Below, in pieces: positions 26,081-34,344 of a stretch of DNA of 64,000 bases. The position numbers and the translations under genes are program-made. The stretch is from Luedemannella flava. GTDB lineage: Bacteria > Actinomycetota > Actinomycetes > Mycobacteriales > Micromonosporaceae. The stretch is from NCBI RefSeq assembly GCF_039528515.1, contig NZ_BAAALT010000003.1:1-64000 (forward strand), read 5' to 3'. How positions within the stretch are numbered: the stretch's first letter is position 1; every line of letters begins with the position of its first letter. The notes under the pieces were generated by a model. It did no database searches, was not told the DNA's origin, and worked only from the letters and a program-made list of their open reading frames with translations.

Positions 26081-27030
26081 GAGCTCGCGCCCTCCGCGGT
26101 CAGGGCGGCGAAGACCTCGTCGAGTGAGGCGCGGCGCAGCGCGATGTCGTCCAGGAGGAGGTTCTCGGCGTCGAGGAGCCGGACGGCGTCGACGACCGAG
26201 TAGGTGCCGGAGGGCACGGTGACGTTCACCCTGCCGGCCACGGTGCCGGCTCCGATCGCGCTCTCCCCGAGGCCGGCCCGGTGGGCCAACAGCTTGGCCG
26301 CCTGGTCGGCGACGGTCTGCTCGGGTGCGACCAGCTCCAGAACGTCACCGCCGTAGGTCGCCTTGAGCTCGGCCGGCTTCCCCGAGGCGACCGCGCGTCC
26401 GTGGTTGACGACGGTGACGTGGTCGGCCAGGCGATCGGCCTCTTCGAGGTACTGGGTGGTGAGCACCACGGTCGTGCCCTCGCGTCCGAGGTCGCGTACG
26501 ACGGTCCACAGCTCTTCCCGGCTCGGGGGGTCGAGGCCGGTTGTCGGCTCGTCGAGGAACAGCACCCCCGGCGGCTTGACCAGGCTGGCGGCCAGGTCCA
26601 GCCGCCGACGCATGCCACCCGAATAGGTACCGGTGAGCCGTCCGGCAGCCGCGCCGAGCATGAACCTTTCGAGCAGCTCGTCGGCCCGGCGTTTGGCCGC
26701 CGCGCGGGTCAGGTGGTACAGCCGGCCCACCATGATCAGGTTCTCGCGGCCGGTGAGGTCGCCGTCGACCGCCGCGTACTGACCCGTCAACGCGATGACC
26801 GTCCGCACGCTGTGCGACTGGCGGGCGATGTCGAATCCACCGACGAAGGCCTGGCCGGTGTCGGCGGTGTCGAGGGTGGTGAGGATCCGGATCGTCGTCG
26901 TCTTTCCCGCCCCGTTCGGACCGAGCAGGGCACCGACCGTTCCCTCCTGGACGTGGAGATCGAGTCCCTCCAGCGCCCGGGAGGAGCCGAAGGACTTCGT
27001 GAGCCCTTCCGCCACGACGCCCCGCTCCAT
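26077..27030 (-). CDS. ABC exporter ATPase (DrrA-like)
   Basis: 317-aa ATPase with Walker A LGPNGAGKTTT, signature motif YSGGMRRRLDLA, Walker B VLFLDEPTTGLDP and a switch His at the end of LTTQYLEEAD. A ~90-residue C-terminal domain follows, as in DrrA. The ATG at 27030 lies 26 bases downstream of operator site 3, so this is the first gene of a six-gene operon: ATPase, permease, hydroxyacid dehydrogenase, binding protein, two importer permeases. Export plus import in one transcription unit is unusual. Confidence 0.92.
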   Translation of the reverse strand: MERGVVAEGLTKSFGSSRALEGLDLHVQEGTVGALLGPNGAGKTTTIRILTTLDTADTGQAFVGGFDIARQSHSVRTVIALTGQYAAVDGDLTGRENLIMVGRLYHLTRAAAKRRADELLERFMLGAAAGRLTGTYSGGMRRRLDLAASLVKPPGVLFLDEPTTGLDPPSREELWTVVRDLGREGTTVVLTTQYLEEADRLADHVTVVNHGRAVASGKPAELKATYGGDVLELVAPEQTVADQAAKLLAHRAGLGESAIGAGTVAGRVNVTVPSGTYSVVDAVRLLDAENLLLDDIALRRASLDEVFAALTAEGASS

Positions 27031-27056
27031 CGATCACCTCGCCCGTCGACCACACA

Positions 27057-27072
27057 ATGGATTGTGCATAAT
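27057..27072. promoter_or_regulatory. GntR regulon operator, site 3 (minus-strand operon)
   Basis: ATGGATTGTGCATAAT, identical to site 1 over 15 bases, lies 26 bases upstream of the ABC ATPase start at 27030. It is the best copy of the 16-base element. The core ATTGTGCATAAT is palindromic apart from one pair. Confidence 0.8.
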
Positions 27073-27262
27073 CTCTTGAGACGTGATCGTGGCGCGTGAC
27101 GCCGAGCGTGCGCAAGCGTCGAAACGAGATGCTTACAAACTGGCCGTCAGCCGAAACACTGCAGGTAGCTGCCGAACATTACGAATCGAGAAACATTGTT
27201 AGGGCTGTGTTTCCGGTCTTGCTCTTCGGTTCCGGCCACGGTGATACTCGGCTGCATTGTGG

Positions 27263-27274
27263 ATTATGCACAAT
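27263..27274. promoter_or_regulatory. GntR regulon operator, site 4 (plus-strand dehydrogenase)
   Basis: ATTATGCACAAT lies 48 bases upstream of the GTG at 27323. It has the full 12-base core but lacks the CCAT flank of the other four sites. Together with site 3 it occupies the divergent promoter region 27031-27322, which otherwise holds no gene. Confidence 0.75.
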
Positions 27275-27322
27275 GACCGCGCCGATCACCGTCGGCGCCA
27301 CCGACTAGCTTCGAGGTGACAG

Positions 27323-28321
27323 GTGCCCGAACGAATCTTCGTCGTTCAGCCGATTCCCGAGCCGGCCCTGGAGATGATGCGCGCCGTCGCCGAGGTCGAG
27401 GTCTATCCGTACACGGACCGGATGGTCACGGTCGACGAGCTGTACGCCGTCTCCCGTCGCTGTGACTACATCTTCGCGATGCACGAGACGATGGTCCCGG
27501 CCGCGGTGGTGGCCGATCAGCCGCGCCTGAAGGGCATCGCCGTCGGTGGTAGGGACGCGTCCGACATGATCGACGTCCCGGCCTGCGAGGCGGCGGGCGT
27601 ACAGATGATCCACGCGATGCCGGACGCGCAGCCCGCGGCCCGCGCCGGCAACGCCAAGGCCACCGCGGACCTGACCCTGAGCCTGCTGCTCTGCCTGGCC
27701 TACCGGGTCGTGGAGGCCGACCACTACACCCGCCGCAACGGTACGTTCCAGGAAATGACGATGGACCTGATGGGCCAGGGGTGCACCGGCAAGACCGTCG
27801 GGGTAATCGGGATGGGACGGGTGGCGCGCGAGCTCGTACCGAGGCTCAAGGCCGTTGATCTGCGGGTGGTCTACACCAAGCGGACCCGGCTGAGCGAGGA
27901 GGAGGAGCGCGAGCTGGGCATCGAGTGGGTCGGCGAGCTCGACGACCTGCTGGCGATGAGCGACTACGTGACGATGCTGGCCAACTACAACGCCAGCGCC
28001 CACATGATGATGGGCGCCGCCCAGTTCGCCCGGATGAAGCCGACGGCGTACTTCATCAACTCGGGCCGGGGCCGGCTGGTCGACGAGAAGGCGATGATCG
28101 ACGCCCTGCAGAACGGTGTCATCGCGGGCGCCGGACTCGACGTGTACTGGCACGAGCCACCGGTGGTCCATGACCCGTTCGTGCCGCTCGAGCTGCGCAA
28201 AATGGACAACGTCGTCCTGGCGCCCCACAACGGCGGCGCCACCTGGGACTCACGGACCAGGCAGACGCTCGGGATGGCGCGGGCGCTGGTCGCCCACATC
28301 GAGGCCGGTGGAACCGCGTGA
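27323..28321 (+). CDS. D-2-hydroxyacid dehydrogenase-family protein (paralogue B)
   Basis: 332-aa NAD-dependent 2-hydroxyacid dehydrogenase, paralogous to 24203-25219. The Rossmann motif GMGRVA again has Ala in the third Gly position. Catalytic Arg (NSGRGRLVDE), Glu (VYWHEPP) and His (LAPHNGG) are all present. The identical segment EMTMDLMGQGCTGKTV and the shared VYTKRT region point to a local duplication. The GTG at 27323 has GAGGTGA before it. It is followed without a gap by a Gfo/Idh/MocA oxidoreductase (GTGA overlap), so the pair is cotranscribed from operator site 4. Confidence 0.9.
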   Translation: MPERIFVVQPIPEPALEMMRAVAEVEVYPYTDRMVTVDELYAVSRRCDYIFAMHETMVPAAVVADQPRLKGIAVGGRDASDMIDVPACEAAGVQMIHAMPDAQPAARAGNAKATADLTLSLLLCLAYRVVEADHYTRRNGTFQEMTMDLMGQGCTGKTVGVIGMGRVARELVPRLKAVDLRVVYTKRTRLSEEEERELGIEWVGELDDLLAMSDYVTMLANYNASAHMMMGAAQFARMKPTAYFINSGRGRLVDEKAMIDALQNGVIAGAGLDVYWHEPPVVHDPFVPLELRKMDNVVLAPHNGGATWDSRTRQTLGMARALVAHIEAGGTA

Positions 28322-29286
28322 GCCCGTCCGGGGTGTTGCGGTGGGGCCTCGTCGGGACCTCGGGCTACGCAGAGCGGGCGTGCCTGCCCGCGTTCGCACA
28401 GACGGAGTCCGCTGAGCTTGTCGCGGTGGCCAGCAGTTCGCCCGAGCGGGCCGCCGGGTTCGCGGCCACCCACGCGATCCCGGCCGGTTACGGCAGCGTC
28501 GACGCGTTGTGCGCCGACGACAGCGTACGGGCGGTGTGGATCGCCTCGGCCAGCCATCAGCACGTCGAGCACGCCCACGCGGTCATCGCCGCGGGCAAGG
28601 ACGTACTCCTGGAGAAGCCGACCGCGCTCAATGCCAAGCAGGGCTGGGAACTGGTCGAGGCGGCCGCTGCCGCCGGGGTCAGGTTGGCCACCGGCTACCA
28701 GGCGCGGTACGTGCCGGCGCACCAGAAGATGCGCGACCTCATCGGCTCCGGTGAGCTCGGCACGGTGGTGGCCCTGCGGTCCCTCTACGGCATGCGCCGC
28801 ACGGGGCCGCCCCGCACCTGGCGCGGCGAGAAGGAACTGGCGAGGTGGGGCGTGCTGGCTGACATCGGTACGCACCACATCGACCTGATGCGCATGCTGA
28901 TCGGCGAGGTCACCCACGCGACCGGGTACACCGCGCACCAGCGGGGCTTCGAGACCGAGGACCTCGCGGTCGCGTCGCTGCGCTTCGCCTGCGGCGCGCT
29001 CGGCACCATGACCGTGACCGGCAGCTACTTCCGGCCGACCACGGTGATGGAGATCGTCTGCACCGAAGGCTCGGTCATCGCGGTGGACACGTCACCGGAC
29101 GGTCAGGGCCGCGCGACGATGGTGCGCGCCGACGGCACGGCCATCGACATCACCGGCGAGACGCCCAACTCCGTCCAGGCGCAACTGGCGACCGTGACCG
29201 CGGCCTTCCTCGGCGGCGACGTCGCGTACGCGACGGGCGACGACGGCGCGCGCAACCTCGAGATCCTGGAAATGATCGCGCCCTGA
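28318..29286 (+). CDS. Gfo/Idh/MocA-family NAD(P)-dependent oxidoreductase
   Basis: 322 aa. The N-terminal Rossmann segment is LRWGLVGTSGYAERACLPAF, the nucleotide pocket VWIASASHQHVEHAHAVIAAGKDVLLEKPTALN contains the family EKP motif, and the C-terminal alpha/beta domain has GTHHIDLMRMLIGE with the usual paired His. Members oxidise or reduce cyclitols, sugars and related polyols. The GTG at 28318 overlaps the stop of the hydroxyacid dehydrogenase. With the two dehydrogenases, this is the enzymatic part of the GntR-linked block. Substrate unknown. Confidence 0.92.
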   Translation: MSPSGVLRWGLVGTSGYAERACLPAFAQTESAELVAVASSSPERAAGFAATHAIPAGYGSVDALCADDSVRAVWIASASHQHVEHAHAVIAAGKDVLLEKPTALNAKQGWELVEAAAAAGVRLATGYQARYVPAHQKMRDLIGSGELGTVVALRSLYGMRRTGPPRTWRGEKELARWGVLADIGTHHIDLMRMLIGEVTHATGYTAHQRGFETEDLAVASLRFACGALGTMTVTGSYFRPTTVMEIVCTEGSVIAVDTSPDGQGRATMVRADGTAIDITGETPNSVQAQLATVTAAFLGGDVAYATGDDGARNLEILEMIAP

Positions 29287-29379
29287 CGAGCCTTTTGTTA
29301 AGCCTTGCGACCTCGATGTAAGCAATCGATGTCAGCGGTTGCCAACGGGTGGCGAGGCTCGAATCGTAGGTAAGCAAAC

Positions 29380-29395
29380 ACTGTGCACAATCCAT
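29380..29395. promoter_or_regulatory. GntR regulon operator, site 5 (fused importer ATPase)
   Basis: ACTGTGCACAATCCAT differs from site 2 at two bases (second and fourth) and keeps the CCAT flank. It lies 32 bases upstream of the ATG at 29428, the same distance as site 2 from its gene. Confidence 0.75.
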
Positions 29396-29427
29396 CACCA
29401 GCGAGTCGCAGAGCGGAGAGTGCGGTC

Positions 29428-31284
29428 ATGCCAGGCAAGGGCGCGGGACTGCTGGAGGTGGACTCGGTGTCGGTCCGGGTCGACGCCGCCACGCCGTACG
29501 AGATCCTCTCCGACGTCAGCCTGTCCCTGTCGGCCGGCGACGTCCTCGGCCTGGTCGGCGAGTCCGGCTCAGGGAAGACGACGCTGTCGTTGGCGCTGCT
29601 GGGCTACGCCCGCCCGGGGACCGAACTCTCCGGCTCGATCCGCATCGACGGCACTGAGATCCTGGCGACCACCGAGGTCGCCCGCCGGCGGGCCCGCGGG
29701 CATCTGGTGTCCTACGTGCCCCAGGATCCGATGACGGCGATGAATCCAGCCCTGCGCATCGGCGTCCAGCTCGAAGAGATGCTGGCGCCGAGCCGCGGGC
29801 AGGCGCGTCGGGACAACCGGCTGCGGATCAGCGAACTGCTGGACAAGGTGCACCTGCCCACGGACGAGGGGTTCCGCAAGCGCTACCCGCACCAGCTCTC
29901 CGGCGGCCAGCTCCAACGCGTCAGCATCGCGATGGCGATGCTGAACCGGCCCCGCCTGATCGTGTTCGACGAACCGACGACCGGGCTCGACGTCACCACC
30001 CAGAGCCGCGTGCTGGACACCATCAGCGAGCTCATCGGCAGCGAGAACGCCGCCGCGGTCTACGTGACGCACGACCTGACCGTGGTCGGATCGATCGCGA
30101 ACCGGGTCGCGGTCATGTACGCGGGCATGCTGGTCGAGGAGACGTCGACCGCCACGCTGCTGACCCGTGCGGCCCACCCGTACGCGCGACGGCTGGTCCT
30201 CGCCACGCCGAGCGCCTCGCGCCGGCGGGAGCTGGTCGGGATCCCGGGCACCCCCGTGAGCCCGAAGGACCGCGGCCCGGGCTGCGCGTTCGCGGCCCGG
30301 TGCGAGCTGCGGGAGCCCATCTGCACCGAACAGGCACCCGAGCTGGTCGAGGTCGGGCCCGGCCACCGTGCGCGCTGCCACCGGACCGGGGTCGTCCGGG
30401 CCCACGCCGACCTGGCCAGCGTGCCGGACCGGTCGTCCGCCTGGGAGGCGCGGCCGGCCGAGGACCCGGCGCTGCTCACGCTGTCCGGGGTCAGGGCGTT
30501 CTACGGACGGCACCAGATCCTGCACGACGTCAACCTGTCGGTGCGGGAGGGCACCTGTCTGGCACTGGTCGGCGAGTCGGGAAGCGGAAAGACCACGCTC
30601 GCCCGCTGCCTCAGCGGACTGCACCCGGAGACCACGGCCGGGAACATGACCTTCGCGCAGCGGAGCGTGCCGTGGCCCGCCCGCGAACGTACGGCGTCCA
30701 ACCTGCAGGAGATCCAGTACATCTTCCAGAACCCGCTCGGGTCATTGAACCCACGGCACACCATCGGCCGGATCGTCGCCGCGCCGCTGATGACGTTCGG
30801 TCTCGGTGGGCAGGGCATGAGCCGCCGACGTCGCGTACGCGAACTCCTCGAGCAGGTCGCCCTGCCGGCGGACTACGAGCACCGGTACCCGGCGCAGCTC
30901 AGCGGCGGCGAGCGGCAGCGCGTGGCGATCGCGCGGGCCCTGGCCGCGCAACCCCGGCTGCTCGTGTGCGACGAGATCACCTCGTCGCTGGACGTGTCGA
31001 TCCAGGCGTCGATCCTGCAGCTGCTCGGCCAGCTCCGCCAGACGACGAACCTCACGCTGCTGTTCATCACCCACCACATCGGCCTGGTGCGGGCGATCGC
31101 GGACGACATCGTCATCCTCAACCGGGGCCACGTGGTCGAACGTGGCGTCGCCTCCGACGTCCTGGACCGGCCCAGCGACCCGTACACGATCGAGCTGCTG
31201 TCGAACACTCCGAGCATGGACAACGTGACCAGCGATCCCGCCCGGCGGGCGGTTGCCGCGATGCCCGCGCGCGCGGTCGCCTGA
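29428..31284 (+). CDS. Fused two-domain ABC importer ATPase (DppD-DppF type)
   Basis: 618-aa protein with two complete ATPase halves. Half 1 has Walker A GESGSGKTT, signature LSGGQLQRVSIA and Walker B LIVFDEPTTGLD. It is followed by the oligopeptide-transporter C-terminal cysteine motif (GCAFAARCELREPIC). Half 2 has GESGSGKTT, LSGGERQRVAIA and LLVCDEITSSLD, where Ile replaces the usual Pro. Most bacteria encode these as separate dppD and dppF. No other importer ATPase is present, so it must energise the DppB/DppC permeases at 20754-22624, reached through a shared operator rather than a shared operon. I chose the ATG at 29428 because the upstream GTG lies within operator site 5; GGAG precedes it. 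Confidence 0.93.
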   Translation: MPGKGAGLLEVDSVSVRVDAATPYEILSDVSLSLSAGDVLGLVGESGSGKTTLSLALLGYARPGTELSGSIRIDGTEILATTEVARRRARGHLVSYVPQDPMTAMNPALRIGVQLEEMLAPSRGQARRDNRLRISELLDKVHLPTDEGFRKRYPHQLSGGQLQRVSIAMAMLNRPRLIVFDEPTTGLDVTTQSRVLDTISELIGSENAAAVYVTHDLTVVGSIANRVAVMYAGMLVEETSTATLLTRAAHPYARRLVLATPSASRRRELVGIPGTPVSPKDRGPGCAFAARCELREPICTEQAPELVEVGPGHRARCHRTGVVRAHADLASVPDRSSAWEARPAEDPALLTLSGVRAFYGRHQILHDVNLSVREGTCLALVGESGSGKTTLARCLSGLHPETTAGNMTFAQRSVPWPARERTASNLQEIQYIFQNPLGSLNPRHTIGRIVAAPLMTFGLGGQGMSRRRRVRELLEQVALPADYEHRYPAQLSGGERQRVAIARALAAQPRLLVCDEITSSLDVSIQASILQLLGQLRQTTNLTLLFITHHIGLVRAIADDIVILNRGHVVERGVASDVLDRPSDPYTIELLSNTPSMDNVTSDPARRAVAAMPARAVA

Positions 31285-31437
31285 GCCGGCGCCATCTTCG
31301 CGGTGACTGGTCCCAGGAGCCGTCGCAGATGCGACACGCGGCCCTGCTGTCCGGTGCATGACCTACGCAAGCAAATCCGTCGATGGCCCATAACGGTGGA
31401 GCGCACCCCGCAGGTCGCCGCCGTAAAGGAGCATCGT

Positions 31438-32328
31438 ATGCAACTCTTCAGAGGCAACGTCGCGACCGACATCAACGGTCGTACCCTCGCCCGGGTGGGC
31501 ATCGCCGCGGCGCTGGCTTGTCTCACCGTGTTCTCGATGTCGTCACCAGCCCTGGCGGATCCGCAGCCGGACAACCCTGTCGAGCATCCCACCGCGGGGT
31601 GGTCGGGCCAGTGGCAGTTCTCCGGTCCGCATGCCTGGTCACTCACGATGACCATGCCGGGCGCCGTGGTCGCCATCACGGGCTGGGACGAGGACAACAG
31701 CCGCTACTTCTCCGGCACGATCACCGATACGACATCGGTCAAACGATGCTCCACCATCAAGTTCTACGAGGGCGGCGGCATGGCGTACTACACGGCGTGC
31801 GACGGGACCGTCTCCTTCTCGCAGTTCGACAACACGCCAGGCACCTACGACTTTGAACTGCGCCAGTCGGGCGACTATCACGAGGGCACGAACCAGAACC
31901 TGTGGAATGCCGTGTCGTACCTGACCGTGCCGTCCACCAAGTACCACGCCGAACTGCGCGCGACGGGCACCGGAGCGAGTTGGAACTATGTCTCTGCGAG
32001 CCAGGTCAACTATTGGATTATTCGTCCTGGTGGCAGCGTGTTCGGGACGGCCAATGGGGACGGCGCCGGCGCTCGCTCCACGTCGGCGACGATCTACGCT
32101 GCTGAGTGCACCCGGACTCGCATCGCCGATTCGGGGGACACGGTCGTGGCCACGAAGGACGTGTGCGCGGGGCAATCGCCCGGCACCATCTCCGCGTCCA
32201 ATTTCGGGGGGTACCACGGGTTTGAGGTGGAGAACTGCGTGGTCCGGCCCCTGGTGACTGTCGTAGGTGGCGGCACCACGGTCGGCCGTCCCGGGCCGCA
32301 GCATTGCGTCCCGCTCAATGTCAGGTAG
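31438..32328 (+). CDS. Secreted protein of unknown function
   Basis: 296 aa with a Sec signal peptide: basic N-terminus, hydrophobic core (VGIAAALACLTVFSMSSP) and a likely signal peptidase site after ALA (ALADPQP). The mature ~255 residues are rich in Gly, Ser, Thr and aromatics and contain several cysteines (KRCST, TACDG, AECTR, DVCAG, ENCVV, QHCVP), probably disulfide-paired in an extracellular beta fold. AAAGGAG at 31425-31431 fixes the ATG at 31438. I do not recognise the family. A hairpin lies downstream. Confidence 0.75.
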   Translation: MQLFRGNVATDINGRTLARVGIAAALACLTVFSMSSPALADPQPDNPVEHPTAGWSGQWQFSGPHAWSLTMTMPGAVVAITGWDEDNSRYFSGTITDTTSVKRCSTIKFYEGGGMAYYTACDGTVSFSQFDNTPGTYDFELRQSGDYHEGTNQNLWNAVSYLTVPSTKYHAELRATGTGASWNYVSASQVNYWIIRPGGSVFGTANGDGAGARSTSATIYAAECTRTRIADSGDTVVATKDVCAGQSPGTISASNFGGYHGFEVENCVVRPLVTVVGGGTTVGRPGPQHCVPLNVR

Positions 32329-32367
32329 GAGTTTGTAGCGGGGCGCCCAGGACCGTCGGCGCCAGCA

Positions 32368-32399
32368 CGGGGCCTGCGCAAGCGGTTGCTCAGGCCCCG
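32368..32399. terminator. Bidirectional hairpin between converging genes
   Basis: A perfect 9-bp inverted repeat (CGGGGCCTG / CAGGCCCCG) with a 14-base loop that can itself pair (GCAA/TTGC). It lies between the stop of the secreted protein (32328) and the stop of the converging WGR gene (32433). Confidence 0.6.
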
Positions 32400-32402
32400 G
32401 CG

Positions 32403-32434
32403 GTGCCGTGGTCAGATCGTGCCGTGGTCAGATC
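32403..32434. repeat. 16-bp perfect tandem duplication at the WGR gene 3' end
   Basis: GTGCCGTGGTCAGATC occurs twice in direct succession (32403-32418 and 32419-32434). The second copy reaches into the stop codon of the WGR gene. It is probably a recent slippage event. Confidence 0.8.
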
Positions 32435-33854
32435 ACACGAGGCGGCGGATGTCGCCCAGCGCCCGGTAGAACCCGCCGCGGCTGGCCTCGCGGACCTCGG
32501 TGACGAGGTAGCGGGCGTTGGCCTCGCGGATGCCCTTCGGGAACTGAACCTGCCACGTCTGGTCGTAGCCGGGGCTGACCACCCGGATGCGCAGGCGGCT
32601 GCCCTCCTGGACGCACTCGACGATGACGCCCGCGGAGGTGTCGCTGGTTACCTCGACGGTGGTCGACGGGGCGACGCTGTCCAGCCGCGCCGGCGCCTTC
32701 ACATCGACGTACTGGGGCACGACGCCCTGCTCGGCGGCGCGCACGGCCGCCTCGCTCGCGTCAATGCAGGCCAGCGAGCCGTCCGTGGTGACGATGTAGA
32801 GCTTCTCGTCGTGATACTGCATCGAGTACGCGCTGCCGCAGCCGGTGCCCAGCTTCCACAGGCGCTGGCCGTCGGCGGCGAAGCAGTACACCGAGGAGCG
32901 GTTGTCGCCGGCGAAGACGTAGCGGCCGTCGGGGGCGGCGGCGTTGGAGAACACGGTGTCGTCGCAGCGGTACGTGACGCCGGCATCCCCGGACTTGGTG
33001 AACTGCATGACAGAGTTGGACGACATGCCGGCGTAGACGGCGTCGGCCTCCTGCCAGCCGAAGAGCACCGCACCACCGGTGGGCTGGTGCCACAGCTCCT
33101 TGCCGGTGCGCCAGTCGTAACTGGTCACGCCCCGGCTGTGGCCGTGGTGCACGGCGTCGGCGTCGCAGCGCACCATCCACCCGGAGGAGCCGCGACCCTT
33201 CCGGCGCCACAGGAACTCGTCCTCGTGGTCGATGGTGCACACGCCGCCCTCGGCGTCGGAGACGCCGAGGACACCGTCGTGGATGTCCAGCCAGTAGATG
33301 TCGATGTCGGGCGCGATCGCGTAGGCCAGGCGCGGCACCTTGCCCGACAGGTCGTAGACGTTGCCGTCGTCGCAGCCGGCGTAGATCCAGGCGTCGTCGC
33401 TGACGATGCACTTGACCCCGTCGGGCAGCTGGAACTGCCGCTCCACCGTGGCGTCGTGACGCAGGACGGTGATCGTGCCGCGCTCGTTGCCGACCATGCA
33501 CACGTCGTCGTCGATGAAGATGCCGAAGGCCGGCGCGCCCGAGCGGTATTTCCACAGCACCGGCGCCGTCTTCGCCGTCGACCGCTGGGAGACGATCTGC
33601 CGTCGGGTCACCGAGCGGCGCGCACGCTGCCCGGGGATGGCCGGGGCGTAGCCCTTGCGCACCTTCTCGCCGACCTTCTTCGCGGCGTCGGCCAGCGCTT
33701 TCGCCTCGTCGGCATAGGTGGTGGTCTTCGTCTGTCCGGCGTCGCCGATGCGCCCGTACCGGATCGACATCTCGTTGCCGTCAACGGTGACCTCGTAGAA
33801 CTTGTGCGCACTACCGGTGTCCTCGGACAGCTCCAGATACGTCGTGTGCGGCAT
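32433..33854 (-). CDS. WGR-domain protein with beta-propeller (PQQ/WD-like) repeats
   Basis: 473 aa. Residues ~1-75 form a WGR domain (YEVTVDGNEMSIRYGRIGDAGQTKTTTY, with RYGRIG in place of WGRIG). A basic linker follows, and from ~residue 95 an array of short repeats (e.g. DVCMVGNERGTITVLR, DAWIYAGCDDGNVYDLSG, GRYVFAGDNRSSVYCFAADG) expected to fold as a 7- or 8-bladed propeller. WGR domains occur in poly(ADP-ribose) polymerases and bacterial DNA-associated proteins and can bind nucleic acid. No signal peptide is seen, so it is cytoplasmic. No catalytic motif is visible. The ATG at 33854 is the start; it stands alone. Confidence 0.85.
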   Translation of the reverse strand: MPHTTYLELSEDTGSAHKFYEVTVDGNEMSIRYGRIGDAGQTKTTTYADEAKALADAAKKVGEKVRKGYAPAIPGQRARRSVTRRQIVSQRSTAKTAPVLWKYRSGAPAFGIFIDDDVCMVGNERGTITVLRHDATVERQFQLPDGVKCIVSDDAWIYAGCDDGNVYDLSGKVPRLAYAIAPDIDIYWLDIHDGVLGVSDAEGGVCTIDHEDEFLWRRKGRGSSGWMVRCDADAVHHGHSRGVTSYDWRTGKELWHQPTGGAVLFGWQEADAVYAGMSSNSVMQFTKSGDAGVTYRCDDTVFSNAAAPDGRYVFAGDNRSSVYCFAADGQRLWKLGTGCGSAYSMQYHDEKLYIVTTDGSLACIDASEAAVRAAEQGVVPQYVDVKAPARLDSVAPSTTVEVTSDTSAGVIVECVQEGSRLRIRVVSPGYDQTWQVQFPKGIREANARYLVTEVREASRGGFYRALGDIRRLV

Positions 33855-34074
33855 CGGTCAAACCTTTCTTGTCGAGCGGGGACGGCGACAGCGTAGCGAC
33901 GGGGCACGACAAGGACACGCCCACGCCGGTGGACTTCGCTCGGCGAGCAGGTGGCTCTGCGTCATGCTGTGGACAGTGGACTCGCGCTGATCTCTAACGG
34001 ATCGGTGACCCTATCGAGTGGATCGAGATGGAGTTGGGTGTCTGGCCCGATGCCGACCCGGTCGGGGCCGACCG

Positions 34075-34317
34075 ATGATCGCGCTGTTGGGCGCAATCGC
34101 CGCGTGTGTAGCGCTGCTGGTGTGGCCGGTGGCGGTACGCGCTGAGCGTCGCCGGCGTATAGCCGACGACCTGCGGAAGAACGCTGAGGGCCGGGCCACG
34201 CTGCTGGTGACGTGGCGGACCAACGGCGGCGGCCCGGCGCGCACGATCTTCGTCGCGGCGTTCACCGTCGGCATTGTGCTGGCGATGGTCTATCTGGCCA
34301 GCACTCCCGGTCGGTAG
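34075..34317 (+). CDS. Small two-helix membrane protein
   Basis: 80 aa. Helix 1 (MIALLGAIAACVALLVWPVAV) is at the start, followed by a basic cytoplasmic loop (RAERRRRIADDLRKN) and helix 2 (IFVAAFTVGIVLAMVYLA) near the end. The ATG at 34075 gives this clean two-helix layout, and the upstream part of the frame looks non-coding. Family not recognised. It converges on the iron-type alcohol dehydrogenase gene with 27 bases between stops. Confidence 0.5.
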   Translation: MIALLGAIAACVALLVWPVAVRAERRRRIADDLRKNAEGRATLLVTWRTNGGGPARTIFVAAFTVGIVLAMVYLASTPGR

Positions 34318-34344
34318 GTGACGCCCTGCCAAACGGCCTCGCGA

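Noticed and set aside
27096..27308. Plus-strand 70-codon open frame between the divergent dehydrogenase and ABC genes
   Set aside because: It overlaps operator site 4, has low third-position GC and no ribosome binding site; the region is a divergent promoter.
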